64,000 bases of DNA. Source: Polychytrium aggregatum. Lineage: Eukaryota > Chytridiomycota > Chytridiomycetes > Polychytriales. Under the pieces are notes generated by a model. That model saw nothing but the letters and a program-made list of their open reading frames with translations, had not been told where the DNA came from and searched no databases. The stretch is taken from positions 930,001 through 994,000 of the forward strand of contig NW_026516211.1 in NCBI RefSeq assembly GCF_025602895.1, read 5' to 3'. A program made the translations under genes and the position numbers. This document shows, in pieces, positions 10,686 through 22,235 of the stretch. The stretch's first letter is position 1. Each line of letters begins with the position of its first letter.

Positions 10686-12736
10686 TTAGTGGCGGAGAGC
10701 AGCAGGAACAGAGCTGGGGTCGAAGCCGGGCATGGGGAACGAGTGGGCAAAGGCCTCGACCTCGGCCTTGAGGGCCTTGACCTCCTCGCTGGACTCGGCA
10801 GCAACGATAAAGTCCTTGAGCAGCTTGCCGGCGGTGGACTGGAGCTTGATGGCAATCTCGACACCGCGGTGCAGGAACTCGGCAACCTTGACAAAGTCGG
10901 CCTCCTTGAAGCTTCTGGAGGTCAGGGCCGAGGTGCCGAGACGGACACCACCGGGGGTGAGGGCCGAGGAGTCGCCGTGGACGGCGTTCTTGTTGAGGGT
11001 GATGGCGAGGTAGTCGCACAGCTTCTCCATCTTGGAGCCGGTGATGCCAATGGGACGAAGGTCCCAGAGGACGATGTGGTTGTCGGTACCGTCGGTGACG
11101 ATCTTGTAGCCCTTGGCCTTGAGAGCGTCGGAGAGAGCGACGGCGTTGGCACGGACCTGCTTGGCGTAGGCCTTGAAGGCGGGGCTGGCGGCCTGCTTCA
11201 GGGCGACGGCAATGGCGGCAATGGTGTTGTTGTGGGGGCCGCCCTGGTTGGAGGGGAAGACGGCAAAGTTGATGCGCTCCTCGAGGTCCCAGTTCTTCTC
11301 GCCCTTGGGAGCACGGCGGAAGAAGATGAGACCAGCACGAGGACCACGGAGGGTCTTGTGGGTGGTGGTGGTGACGACGTCGCAGTACTCGAAGGGGTTG
11401 GCGGCCTCGGAGGAGGCAACGAGACCACTGATGTGGGCAATGTCGGCCATCAGGTAGGCACCGTGCTGGTCGGCGACCTTGCGGAGGCGGGCATAGTCCC
11501 ATTCACGGGCATAAGCACTGGCGCCACAGATGATGAGCTTGGGGCGGAAGAGGCTGGCGTTCTGCTCGAGCTTGTCGTAGTCGACGTAGCCGGTGGTCAT
11601 GTCGACCTGGTAGGGGAGAGACTCGAAGTAGATGGCCGAGGACGAGACCTTCTTCTTGGCGGTGGCATAGCCGTGGGTCAGACTGGACACGGATGATGTG
11701 GCCGGTAGGGTCAGAATGCGTATTCAGCCGATCTCGATTGCCTATGAAGTTGCGGATCGGAAAGGTTGTGCGGATGGGAAGGGCAAGAGACTTACTGGCC
11801 GCCGGAGGGGAGATCGAGGCCCATGATGCGGTCGTGGGGAGCGAGGAGACCAGTGAGGGCCGAGAAGTTGGCAGTGGAGCCTGCAGGGACAAACCAGCCG
11901 AGCAAGTCAGTGGGGGGGGGCAAATGCAGATGGATCGGCGTGGGAGGATATCTGCGGAAAGTGCAGCACGGGACTTACCGGAGTAGGGCTGGACGTTGAC
12001 TCCCCACTTCTGGGCATCGAGGTTGAAGGCAGCGAGGGCACGGGTACGGCAGACGTTCTCGATGACATCAATGTGCTCGTTGCCGCCGTAGTAGCGAGCG
12101 CCGGGAAGACCTGGAAGGAAGGGCGGATGGCGAGCGGATCAGCCGGACGCCAGATATCGCAGCGCGAGCCCGATGTGTGGCGAAGAGCAGAGCCGAGACT
12201 GGGATCTGCTACACAACGCGAGATTGGGCTGCCAGCGGTACCAACCCTCGGAATACTTGTTGGTCAGGGCCGAGCCGTTGGCCTCCATGACAGCCTGGGA
12301 AGTGAAGTTCTGCAGTCGGACGGAGAGGCGACCCAGGGTCAGCACACAGCAACGCGCAGAGGATCGGTGCGAGTGCCAATGACCTGCGCCGATGGTCCGC
12401 GTGCTGGCGAGTGGATTGGGCCATTACCTCCGAGGCGATGAGCTCGAGGCAGGAGTACTGTCTCCACTTCTCCTGCTGGATCAGCTCATAGATTTCCTTG
12501 TCCTCGACCTCGAGAGGGACGTTGAGGCAGGTGTTCTGTGTAAAAGAGAAGCGAGAGTGCAAGTGCGAAAGCGAGTGAGCCAGTGCACGGGCGGGACGGC
12601 AGAGCAGCCGCTGCATGGCCGATGATGAACGCAGAGTGGAACGGAGGGAGTGCGGCGAGACGGCATCAGGGTCGATGCACGCTCCGTGCAGACATGCAGG
12701 ACCGCAACTCACCCAGGAATCGACAGTGTGCGACAT
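10686..12736 (-). CDS. SHM2: Serine hydroxymethyltransferase, cytosolic type
   Basis: Six exons (12736-12713, 12535-12428, 12309-12246, 12110-11979, 11880-11796, 11682-10686) join in phase to 469 residues, the usual SHMT length. The enzyme moves the serine hydroxymethyl group to tetrahydrofolate using PLP. Visible landmarks are [50 protein letters not shown] (its His codon is split by the last intron), the PLP-lysine loop [14 protein letters not shown] and [13 protein letters not shown]. The first exon encodes only eight residues, MSHTVDSW. No mitochondrial presequence is present, so a cytosolic form is inferred. Third positions are strongly C/G biased, consistent with high expression. The symbol follows yeast naming of the cytosolic form. 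Confidence 0.96.
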
Positions 12737-13078
12737 GATGCGATTGGAGGGCAAGTGGGACCGACGGTGCTGGGCAGACGAGGGGATGGCGAGGGAATAG
12801 CCTGACCAGAGGGGCGCTTTTATCGGAGGGTGCGGAAGACGAAAAAAAAAGATTGCGCACCAGACGCCTCTGCGCACCAGGCGCGGCATCACGCGGCGGG
12901 CCAATCGGCGGGCCAATCGGCGGCGCGGGCGCACAAGGCCGGGCTGGCGCGGCTCGAACCGGGCGGCGGGTGTTTTGGGGGGCCGCTGACATAAGGCGCG
13001 CGCACTCGAACCAGGTTGCGACCGGCGTGTTGGGGCGGTGGGTGTGGTGGATGTGGCGGATGAGATAGACTGGTGCGG

Positions 13079-13118
13079 TGAATATGATATGACATGATAT
13101 GACATGATATGATATGAT
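13079..13118. repeat. AT-rich tandem repeat (GATATGACAT-like)
   Basis: GATATGACAT and GATAT units repeat about four times in the gap between SHMT and MEMO1. It stands out for its AT content against GC-rich surroundings. Confidence 0.8.
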
Positions 13119-13594
13119 GGGTGCGATGAGTGTGATGGGTGTGATGGGTGTGATAGATATGGTGGCATCATAGCTGGTACACGACATATATCCTGCAACA
13201 TCTCATCAATTGCATCAACCGCATCAACGGCGTCGATGCCCCAACTTGCCGAAACCATCCGCCGCATCCAATTTGCCCATCCGCATTCGTCTTGAACGGC
13301 CCGCCCTCCGATCAGCGTCCCCAACGAGCCAGGTCGGAGGCAACTCCAAACCGGCCGGCGTTTTGGGGATCGCTGTCGCCACAGCGGGCACATGAAAACG
13401 CCTCTGCCTTCCTCCTGATGGGCGCAGTCCCCGCTGATCGGATCGCTGCTTGCCCCAAAGCGTTGCATCGTCCCTGGCGACCGCTCGCCCGCTGAACACA
13501 TCCGCCTCCTGAATGTGACTTTTGGCATGTGCTTTTGTCGCCGGATCCTGGGCCGGGGTTTTGGGGAACAACTGGTGCCTGGCTGCCGAGCAGG

Positions 13595-13640
13595 TCCAGT
13601 GCACTGCAGAGCAAGTCCAGTGCATTGCAGAGCAAATCTG
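13595..13640. repeat. 21-bp direct repeat upstream of MEMO1
   Basis: The unit GTCCAGTGCACTGCAGAGCAA is followed directly by a second copy with one change, and a partial third begins after it. Each copy contains a CTGCAG or TTGCAG core. Confidence 0.8.
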
Positions 13641-13975
13641 GTGCGTCGCGTGTGCCCAAAGATATCGAGTCGGCCGAGTGTCTCTGGCTCCTCTGGCCGC
13701 CCATGCTGGTGCTGGGCAGACGAGGATAGGACCGAGGGCAGTCTTGCTTGGCCAGGGCCATTCAGGACATGGTGGATTGCGTCCGATGTCGTCGGCTGCT
13801 GGCTGCATGTTGATCCAAGCAGCCACGCACATGTCCTTTCCCTCTGCTTGCCCGCCACATTCGCCGCCCCGCCTGGCTTGTCCGAGAGCTTCTCTCTCCC
13901 GACCCGCTGCTTGGATGCATCGCTCTGCATCCGTCGCATATTGGCTGCCTCCAAGAACACCCATAGGGCATCGCC

Positions 13976-15744
13976 ATGTTCAAGCTCAAGGACACTCCCG
14001 TCATCCGCAAGGCATCCCATGCCGGCTCCTGGTACAGCTCGTCGAGTGAGTCTCCCTGCCAGCCCAGACATGATCCCTTTCCCTGCTTGCGACCATGGCT
14101 ATCCAGCACCATCTCGCCGTGGCTATCCAGCACCATCCCGCCGTGGCTATCCAGCTGACGAGCCACTATACTCACAACGTTTCTGTCGGGGGCTTTCAGA
14201 AACCGAGCTTTCCCAGCAGCTGGACAAGTTCCTCGGAAACGTTCCGGCCGAGATCGATAGCCGGCACTCGCCCGTTTCCCTCCAGCTGCCTATCCCGCAT
14301 GCGCGGGCCATCATCTCGCCGTGCGTATTGGTGCAGATGTGTCTTTGCGATGATAATGCACCACGCAAAATCAATCCTGAGCAGTATCCACACCGACGGG
14401 GTTACCTCACGGCGATGCACAAGCTCGAGAGACTGATGTTGAGCTCATCCTTCCCCGCTTGCTGTTGGGCTCACTGTCTCTTGCTGTTTCCTTGCCGCAG
14501 ACATGCTGGATTCAGCTATTCAGGCCCTGCTGCCGCCTACGCATACAAATGCGTCGACACAACCAACATGTAATCGGTGCTTCGCTGTCGCCTCTGGCTG
14601 GGATTGCAAGTCACTGGAGCCGCTCCCTGGTCTCCACGGATGCCATTGAATACCTTTGCCAGCAATTTATCAGGCCCATCCATCGTCTTTGATATCGTCG
14701 CTAACCACCCATTGTCCTGACGATAGCGAGCGAGTCTTCATTCTCGGCCCCAGCCACCATGTCTATCTCAACGGGTGCGCCCTCTCCCGATGCGACGAGT
14801 ACGAGACGCCTCTCGGGAATCTCAAGATCGACAAGGATGGTATGCTGTCCGGGCCGTTTCGACTCTGAAACTTTCCGCTTCGGCGCAGCTTTGTTGTCGA
14901 TGTGTTGCTGCTCTACCGGCAATGCACCAGAGTAGCTCATGCCCATCATGTCGAAACGCATGCCTGCCAACAACACACCACAGCGATTGCCTCGCTCATG
15001 CAGTCCAAGCTGTTCACGTACATGACGCTCGAGGTCGATGAGGACGAGCATAGTATCGAAATGCAGCTGCCCTTCCTCTTCAAGATCATGGAGAGGTAGG
15101 GCCAGTTCCCAGGCAGCTGCGGTCGCGACCGAAACCACACTTGCTGACTCGACTCATCTCATCCGCACATCCCCAGAAACACCCGCCCCTTTGCCGTCGT
15201 CCCGGTGCTCATCGGTGCCATCGATAGCAAGAAGGAGGCCGTCTATGGCAAGCTTCTGGCCCCGTACCTCAACGAGCCCAATACCCTCTTCATCATCTCC
15301 TCTGACTTTTGCCACTGGGGCCAGCGCTTCCGGTACACCTTCAAGGATGCTGACGCCGAGCGAGGTGATCCCATCTACAAATCGATCGAGCGGCTCGATC
15401 GAAGGGGCATGGACGCCATCGAGACACTCGATCCGAAGCAGTTTGCCGACTATCTGCGCGAGACCGACAACACCATTTGCGGTCGCCACCCCATTGGCGT
15501 GCTCCTGAATGCCATCCAGCACGCCGGTGCAGACCAAAAAAGCCGCGAGCACCTTGAGAAGAAGGATAAGATCCTCCAGGCCGAGGATCAGGGCGATGGG
15601 CTCCCGAGCCGGCAGCAAGTGGTCGAATTTATCCATTATGCCCAGTCCAGCCGGGTCCGGTCGGAGCGAGAAAGCTCTGTGTCGTATGCGTCGGGTTACT
15701 ATGCCAACCATCCTTCCGCCCCAGCCGGCCAGCCGACAGCTTGA
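13976..15744 (+). CDS. MEMO1: MEMO1 family protein (redox/copper-linked, AmmeMemoRadiSam-like)
   Basis: Six exons (13976-14045, 14200-14320, 14501-14569, 14727-14839, 14984-15095, 15177-15744) join in phase to 350 residues. Family landmarks are all present: [10 protein letters not shown] at the start, [17 protein letters not shown] across the second intron, [44 protein letters not shown] and [13 protein letters not shown]. The His residues of PHAG, GPSHH and FCHWG plus the ICGRHP Cys match the putative metal or active site of human MEMO1. The protein is longer than animal MEMO1 (about 297) because of a charged insertion after the ICGRHP block. Known homologues link to cell motility, copper-redox balance and, in yeast (Mho1), growth control. 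The first intron carries a short tandem repeat. Confidence 0.95.
14092..14156. repeat. 24-bp tandem repeat inside MEMO1 intron 1
   Basis: Two full copies and a partial third of a unit starting GGCTATCCAGCACCATC and ending CGCCGT lie wholly within the first MEMO1 intron. The copies differ at one base. Confidence 0.85.
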
Positions 15745-16223
15745 GCTTTGGCAGTCATTGGCGGGCTGGTATGTCTTGCCGTCGGTCTCCTGGCCCCACA
15801 GGTTTTGTTCGCCAGCGAACGTCCGATGAGTTCCTGGTGCTCGCCCTATCTCGAAATAAAGCTGGATTACGCCTGCCCGGACCATTTACTGCATCTCTTC
15901 TCGCCCTGGCGATGAACGTCGTACCGCAATGGATTCTCTTGGCCAGAGTCCATGGTCGATCCGGCGCCGCTGGTCCTGGATCTGGCTTGGTCCTGCTCAT
16001 GTTCCGGTCACGTGGAGGCGCTTCAATTTATTCTCATTCGGGCAGGTGGCCCGATCAAGGGACTGGGCAGAGGCCGGTTGACTGATGCCGATCGCATCCA
16101 CACCCACATCCGCATCCGCATCCGCACTCGCACTCGCTTGCTCCAGCAGCGGCGCTGCCCTCCGTATCCACACCAGCATCCTCACCAGCGGTTCCCCCCA
16201 GCTCCCCCTCCAGCGACGCCTCC
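15745..16223. other. Spacer between MEMO1 and the kinesin gene
   Basis: Both genes run on the plus strand, so this holds the MEMO1 3' UTR and the kinesin promoter. A CATCCG/CACTCG hexamer-like run sits at about 16095-16140. A non-coding or very short 5' exon of the kinesin cannot be ruled out. Confidence 0.5.
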
Positions 16224-19200
16224 ATGCTGATGAACCGTCCGGCCAAGAAGGCGTCGCTCACCGAGCCCCAGCCGACATCCAAGCCGTCCGAGGCCGACCA
16301 GTCCGTCAAGGTCTTCCTCCGCATGAGGCCCCTGAAACCCATGCAGCATCCCGAGATATCGCCCATCACCCTCGATGTAGACTCGAGGGCCGCCTGCCAT
16401 CGTCAATCCACGGAATTCGTCCGAGCGGCTTACCTACAGGTTGTTTATCCAACCACAGTTAGTTCGCTGACAGCACAACGGGCGCAGTGTTGATCTGGAT
16501 TCGTCGACAGCCGGGATCCGGCCAAGATACACATTGTGCTGTGTGTCTTGAAATGCCGCGCGAAGGCATCGACAAGCCCGGAAGCGAGCTTCATGCTCCA
16601 ATGCCGCAGTGCCGAGTCTGTGACCATTGGCAGCACGTTTGGACCGTCGTAAACCGGCTCCCAACTGACACATTTCCTTTCGGGACGGGAACTGACTTTG
16701 TTGATTCCTGACGCCGCTTCTCTCGTCGACGGCAACTCCTAGCTTCGACCGAGTCTTTGGCGACTCGCACACTCAACAGGATGTCTTTGCAAGCGTTGAG
16801 CCGATACTGAAGGCGCTCTTTACAGGTATGCCCCAGGCTTCCTGGCGACTCATGAGCGGCAGTCTCGTGCCAATGTGCGCCCAAGCTCGGGATACTCACT
16901 GCCTCGGATCGCACTCTCGACCACTCCTGCCAGGCAAAAATGCAACAGGTGCGTATCTATCCGAGCGGTTCCATACATCTGCCAGCCGCATCAGATGTGG
17001 CTATCGCTGGCGATATCTGCTCTCGGAGTCGCCCTCCCAGCATCTTGAAAGTGCAACAACGATCGGTCGTCCGCGGAAGCTAACGTTCAAAAAATCCTTG
17101 AATCGCCGTGCGTTCAATATTGAAACCAATCTTGTTCTGGAGCCAGTCTTTGCATACGGTCAAACGGGATCAGGTACAAGCAACCACATTTATCCGACAA
17201 CTGCCGACACCAACACAATCGTCATCGCCTTGGCATGATGGACTGGTCTCCGCTACACTGTGTCGTGGAGACAGCCGGGAGTTTGACATTTCCACTGATA
17301 CTGGACTGCGGCGATTGGTAATCGCACAGGAAAGACACACACCATGAACGGATCTTCGTCCTCAGATCCTGGAATCATTCCGCGTGCCATCGAGCTGCTG
17401 CTGAATCACATTCAAGCGGAGAAGCTGCAAGCAACCATACAGGGCTCGTGGCTGGAAATTTACAACGAAAAGGTGACAGCCGAATATCGTATGCCTTGCT
17501 TTCTAGTGCCGTCGTCCCGGCCAACTAACCCGCTCGACCGAACGCTGCTATCGACGCCGCACCTGGATCATGTCTATAGATTTTTGATCTGCTGTCATCT
17601 GAGCGAGTGGTAAGTAGTCTTGCGAGGCTGAGCTATCCAATGCACCGCTCAAGGGTAGCGACAGCTGTGTGCTGCAGCAAGCCATCCGAACCCCGACTCG
17701 ATGCGACCTTCCGTCACTCCGTCATGCCCACTTTGGTGCACGTCGACTATGCCAATCACTAAACCCCCTCCCCAAAACACATCTATCTCTTCATCCGGAA
17801 TCTCCATCGGCCCGCAGCCTGGTGGACTGGATCTAAGGGAAGCCCCCGGCCGCAGCATTGTCGTTGCAGGCTTGACCAGGATGGACATCAAGTCGATGCC
17901 CGATTTCCAGAGCAGCCACGGGTAAGGCAGCATTCCCAGCCGGAGGAGGGGGCGCTTCCGCCCGAGCGCTGATGTCATCGTCGTCTCCACTCCCTGTCTC
18001 GACAATTCACGGTTTCTCTTCGCCGACTGCTGCTCGGCTGTACATGGATGGGCTGTTTTTGTCAATGCCGCGGCCTGATCACGATCCTCGATTCGAACGG
18101 CAGCCTTGCCCTCAAAAATCGCTCAACAGGAGCGACAAAGCTGAATGAGCACTCGTCCCGATCACATTTCGTGCTGCAGCTTCACGTAAGACATGTTTCT
18201 TGTATGGGTGTCCGGTACTGTTGCGCTGCTGTGCCGTTCCCGACTGACGCCTCCACATCGCTTGGCCACAACGACTGTGGAAACACCACCGATCCGTCCT
18301 TCCAACGCGCGTGTACGATCCCACTCAACGCCGCCAGATTTCGACACAGCAAAGCCCAGAGGTGCTGCTATCGTCGAAGCTCCATCTTATTGATCTGGCC
18401 GGCTCTGAAGACAACCGTCGGACCGGAAACTCGGGCGCCCGGCTCGTCGAAAGCGGTGCCATCAACCGGAGCCTGTTCGTGCTCGGCCAGGTCGTCGAGG
18501 CACTCAACAAAAGCGCATCTCGGGTTCCATACAGGTAGTTGTCTGTGTGCAATATTGATGACGCGCTTGATGTGCCGCATCTGTGCTGACAATCGATGTC
18601 TGTCTTGCTGATATGGGAATATAGAGACTCCAAGATCACGCGGTTTCTTCAAGACTCGCTGGGTGGGACCGCATTAGGGCTGGTAGGTTGTGTTGGCGGT
18701 GTCCCCCAAGGTCTGCGCTCAGTCCGATCTGGTCAAAACTAACGCGAGAGTCTACATCGCTTGCAGATGATTGCATGCATCTCCCCTGAACCGGTAAGTC
18801 TGTTTGGCATCTGCTTTGGCTGAAACGCCTCTCAAGATCGCCTTCATTCAGGCGACGGCAGCTGTTTGGCCCTATCCCGCACTGACGCAGTCTTGTCGGT
18901 GTAGTTTGATTTTGTGGACTCGTACAAGTAAGTTGGATTTGACGGAACAGGTGTCAATGCCGTCAGCAGCCCACGCCGAGTCCTGCATCTACAGTGCAGT
19001 CATTGCTGCTGTGCTCCGCTTGTGCGCATTCTTCGACGCAAGTCCAACCACAGTACCTTTGGTTGCATCGCAGCACCCTCAATTTTGCAACAAAGTCGTC
19101 ATTCATCAAAAACAACATTGTTATCAACGAAACCGTTGGTAAGCAGTATATCCATCCCCTCTCTGCTGAAGTGGTCGCCAGCGACACATTGCATTCCAGG

Positions 19201-21535
19201 GCAGCATGGCCAAGCAGGCTATCTATCAGACGCTAACTCCCCCCCCCTTCATTGCATCAAGTTCAAACGGTCTCCGTTGCATCAAGGGAAGCACAGCTCG
19301 CCGAGTATCGCAGCAAGAAAAAGCGCGGTATCGAAGGGAAGGGAAGGCTCAACGAGCCTGCGAAGCGGGCCCGCTACAGCAACAACTCTGGCAACTCGTC
19401 CCTCTCCGAAAACAGCAGCTTCGAGATGTCTCCGGGCAAGTTCAAGGACATCATCACGGGGGTCGAGGGCGCAGTCACGCACGCGATTCCGAAATACATT
19501 GCCGGTGGGACCTCCAAGGCCGAGTTTATCGTCAGCCAGATGCTGGAGCACGAGGAATTCAAGGTACAGGGCTGTTGAAGGACGCACGGCGGTTATGTCG
19601 GTCCTGTGGCGCCTGTGGTGTGGCCGACGTTGACGCTTGTTGGATGATACTCTGGCTAACGTTTGTCATTTGTCTTGCTGCTGTGCATGTGTCGTTGCCG
19701 GCTACATCGTCTGCTGCGCCTGTATTCAGCAAACGCTCCTGAAAGAAGTCGAAAACCACATCCAACAAAAGCGAGAGACATCGTCAACGGCCGAAGGCTC
19801 GCGCCTCCTGTTCAAAGGTGCGGACGCCGGTGCGTCACTCAAAGTCAAGCCCTTCAAGGGAAAGCTGACCGACGAGGGTGTTCTAAAAGCCACCCAGGGC
19901 TCATCCAAACACGGAGATGGATGCTCCGAGGACAAGCCCTCGCTGTTGTTGATGCAGCCGGCACGGAAGCTCGCCAAGGCCAAATCCGTGGCCAAAGCTG
20001 CGGTTCGCCCCATCGACGATATCGAGAACGATCTCATGCAGGATTCAGGCGACGACTACATTCCTCCATCCGACTCGGACGATGCCGCTCCGACGCCGCA
20101 CCGGCCAAAGAAAAAACCGAGCACCAAGGTCGGCCGCCTCAAGAAGGAGGCAAAGACGTTGTTGCTTGTGGACTTGGTGACGCCTCCGCCAGCGGCCTCG
20201 AAGCGTCCTGCTCATGCACCGCTGGATCTAAGTGCCTCCAGCGAAAGCGAAGCTGCATTGCGGCTCCGGCTGCTCACCGCCGAATTGGACGACCTCGGCC
20301 CAGGATCGGGGCCAAAGTCCGAAAGCCTGGCTGGGGTCATCAAACTCAAGCAGATGGGCGTCGATTTGATGCAGAGCGGCAAGCTAGACGAAGCCTTGAA
20401 GGCTTTTCAGAAGGGTAGGCAATAATCAACCAACTGAATCGGACACATCCTGTGCGGCGTATGTGTTGATAGCGGACGATTGTCATATCGCCGACTCACG
20501 CCGCGTCTCTCTCCCTTCACATCCAATCGCAGCGCTTGAGCACGGACTGTCCTTGAAATCATCACCGCCCGTCGACCTTTGCCAACGGATATCCAAAACG
20601 ATCCGGGAACTGGAGAGCCAAACAGGACTAGCGGAAGACGACCCCCCACCGCCGAAGCGCAAATCCAAGCCCAAGAAGAAAAGAAAGGACCTGGTGCAGT
20701 TATCAAGCGCGACCGACGCACCTGCAGCGACAACTGAAGCTGTGGAGCAGGACAGTGCCCACGAAGACAGTGGGGCTGTCCCGCGACCGCCCAAGCGGGG
20801 CCCAAGCAAAACCTCCTCAGTCTCCGAGCTGGACTTTGAGCTTCTGAAGAATGCCGATGCCGAAACCCGCATTCTGCTTATTTGCAACCAAGCTTCGCTT
20901 GGACAGATGACCAGACGAGGCGACGCCAAGCTGGAGCTTGTTGGCAAAGCGAGTAGGTTTCACATCCACTTTGAGGCACCGCCACTGTTGTTGCTGCGGC
21001 TATGGTTCGGTCACCGATGTGGATGTGGATGTGGATGTGGATGTGGATGTGGATGTGGATGTGGATGTGGATGTGGATGTGGATGTGGATGTGGATGTGG
21101 ATGTGGATGTGGATGTGGATGTGGATGTGGCTGTCTGCACCCGAGTTGCTCCTGACCCGCCTGTCAAACTCTCCGTTATATCTCTGAACAGAGGCCCAAA
21201 AGATTATCGAGGCGCGAGAGAAGCGGGGTGCATTCGAAAAGGTAGCAATCGTTCTGGTTTGGGAAATGCATAATCTCTGGTCGCCAGCTCATCGGTACTG
21301 GATGTCTTCTCCAAACGCCCATTCATTTGCTCATCCGTGCCTTGTTTGCTCGATCACAGCTTTCCGATCTTGTCGACGCTGAGGTGTTCAGTGAGACCCA
21401 GCTGCGAGTATTTATTGGGGTGAGTCTGTGCTGTCATAGCCCTGGCAAGTTCCTGTCCGAGAAACGAATGCCCGTTTAACTCTGGCTTTGCTTCCGGGAA
21501 TCGTCCAGGCCAACACGGCGAAAGAGACTCAGTGA
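16224..21535 (+). CDS. KIF22: Kinesin-10 / KIF22-like chromokinesin
   Basis: About twenty exons encode an N-terminal motor and a C-terminal helix-hairpin-helix. Resolved exons: 16743-16825, 16934-16948 (15 nt), 17147-17173, 17330-17472, 17580-17609, 17818-17921, 18104-18185, 18338-18534, 18625-18682, 18767-18793, 18905-18927, 19074-19138, 19262-19563, 19730-20414, 20533-20952, 21192-21241, 21360-21419 and 21509-21535. The motor shows [10 protein letters not shown], the P-loop [13 protein letters not shown], switch I NEHSSRSH and switch [17 protein letters not shown]; the last is characteristic of KIF22. The tail has a Lys-rich stretch and a ComEA-like fold ([20 protein letters not shown]). 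Known role: KIF22 pushes chromosome arms along spindle microtubules. The join between the first exon (from 16224) and the second (ending 16648) is unresolved. Total length is roughly 850-900 residues. Confidence 0.9.
21016..21130. repeat. Hexanucleotide microsatellite (GATGTG)n, about 19 copies, intronic
   Basis: An almost perfect GATGTG array of about 115 bp lies in the kinesin intron between 20953 and 21191. Because the unit is six bases it would stay in frame if the intron were retained, and all three forward frames are open across it. Confidence 0.97.
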
Positions 21536-22235
21536 TGCAGCTCCAATCAAGATCGCAACACGTGCAGGAACCCCCGAGACAGCTCCCGTTCTCACCGCAA
21601 CATTCACAGTCCTGAAGCTCAATCCGTGGGCCGCAGCGGAGCAGCCGTGCGATTGCTCCCCATTTTCATTGATTATCAGAGCTTTTCTTGCGGGTTTGGG
21701 GAGCCACGCACTTGAATACATCAAACCAATCTCCTGTGGCATCGATTGACCGAGATCACGATGTGGGAGTGTGCTGCCGAGATCGTCGAGATCATCGAGC
21801 GGAAGCAGTTGCTTGGCAAGCAGTCATGAGCCACGGTGGGACTTGGTGTGCGTCAAGGCCATGTCTATTGCTGCAACAAATGCCAGAAAGCAAACATATT
21901 TTGAAAGTGAAAAGAAAAACAACGAAATGAAATGAAAAGAAAAGAAGAGCGAAGAAATGAAAAGAACAGAGCGGCATGCGGGCCGCGGCTGCTGGTGTGG
22001 GTGTGAATGTCACCGTGAGCGTGAGTGTGGGTGTGGGTGAGCGCAAGATGTATAGAGGTATGGGGCCTCTCCTTGCCCAGTGTCGATACAAGGGATCATG
22101 CTGGACACAGTACTTCTCCATCGGCAGGCCAAACAAAATTGCTAGTAGCTGGACACGGCCATCATCACCAGCGCCCAGCACAGCTACGGCGGCCATCTTG
22201 CAAATAGCCCATAGGGGTATCTACCGCCGTGCGCC
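21536..22235. other. Convergent spacer, kinesin to Lunapark
   Basis: This holds the 3' flanks of both neighbours. An A/G-rich tract of GAAATGAAAAGAAAAG type lies at about 21900-21968 and a GTGAGTGTGGGTGTGGGTG run at about 22013-22040. No open frame has a domain. Confidence 0.6.

Larger units (their letters stand above)
12737..13975. promoter_or_regulatory. Divergent upstream region of SHMT and MEMO1
   Basis: This 1.24-kb gap lies between two outward-facing start codons and must contain both promoters. It holds a doubled GGGCCAATCGGC at about 12898-12921 (two CCAAT boxes), a poly-A run at 12841-12850, an AT-rich ATATGATATGAC repeat at 13079-13118 and a duplicated 21-base unit at 13595-13640. 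Open frames crossing it lack domains. Confidence 0.55.

Noticed and set aside
12209-14071. Minus-strand frame of 620 codons
   Set aside because: It runs through promoter and repeats and only by chance includes two true SHMT exons in the same frame. The SHMT exons splice differently.
13515-14573. Plus-strand frame of 352 codons across the MEMO1 start
   Set aside because: It is in a different frame from the MEMO1 exons and crosses the intron repeat. MEMO1 motifs fix the real frame.
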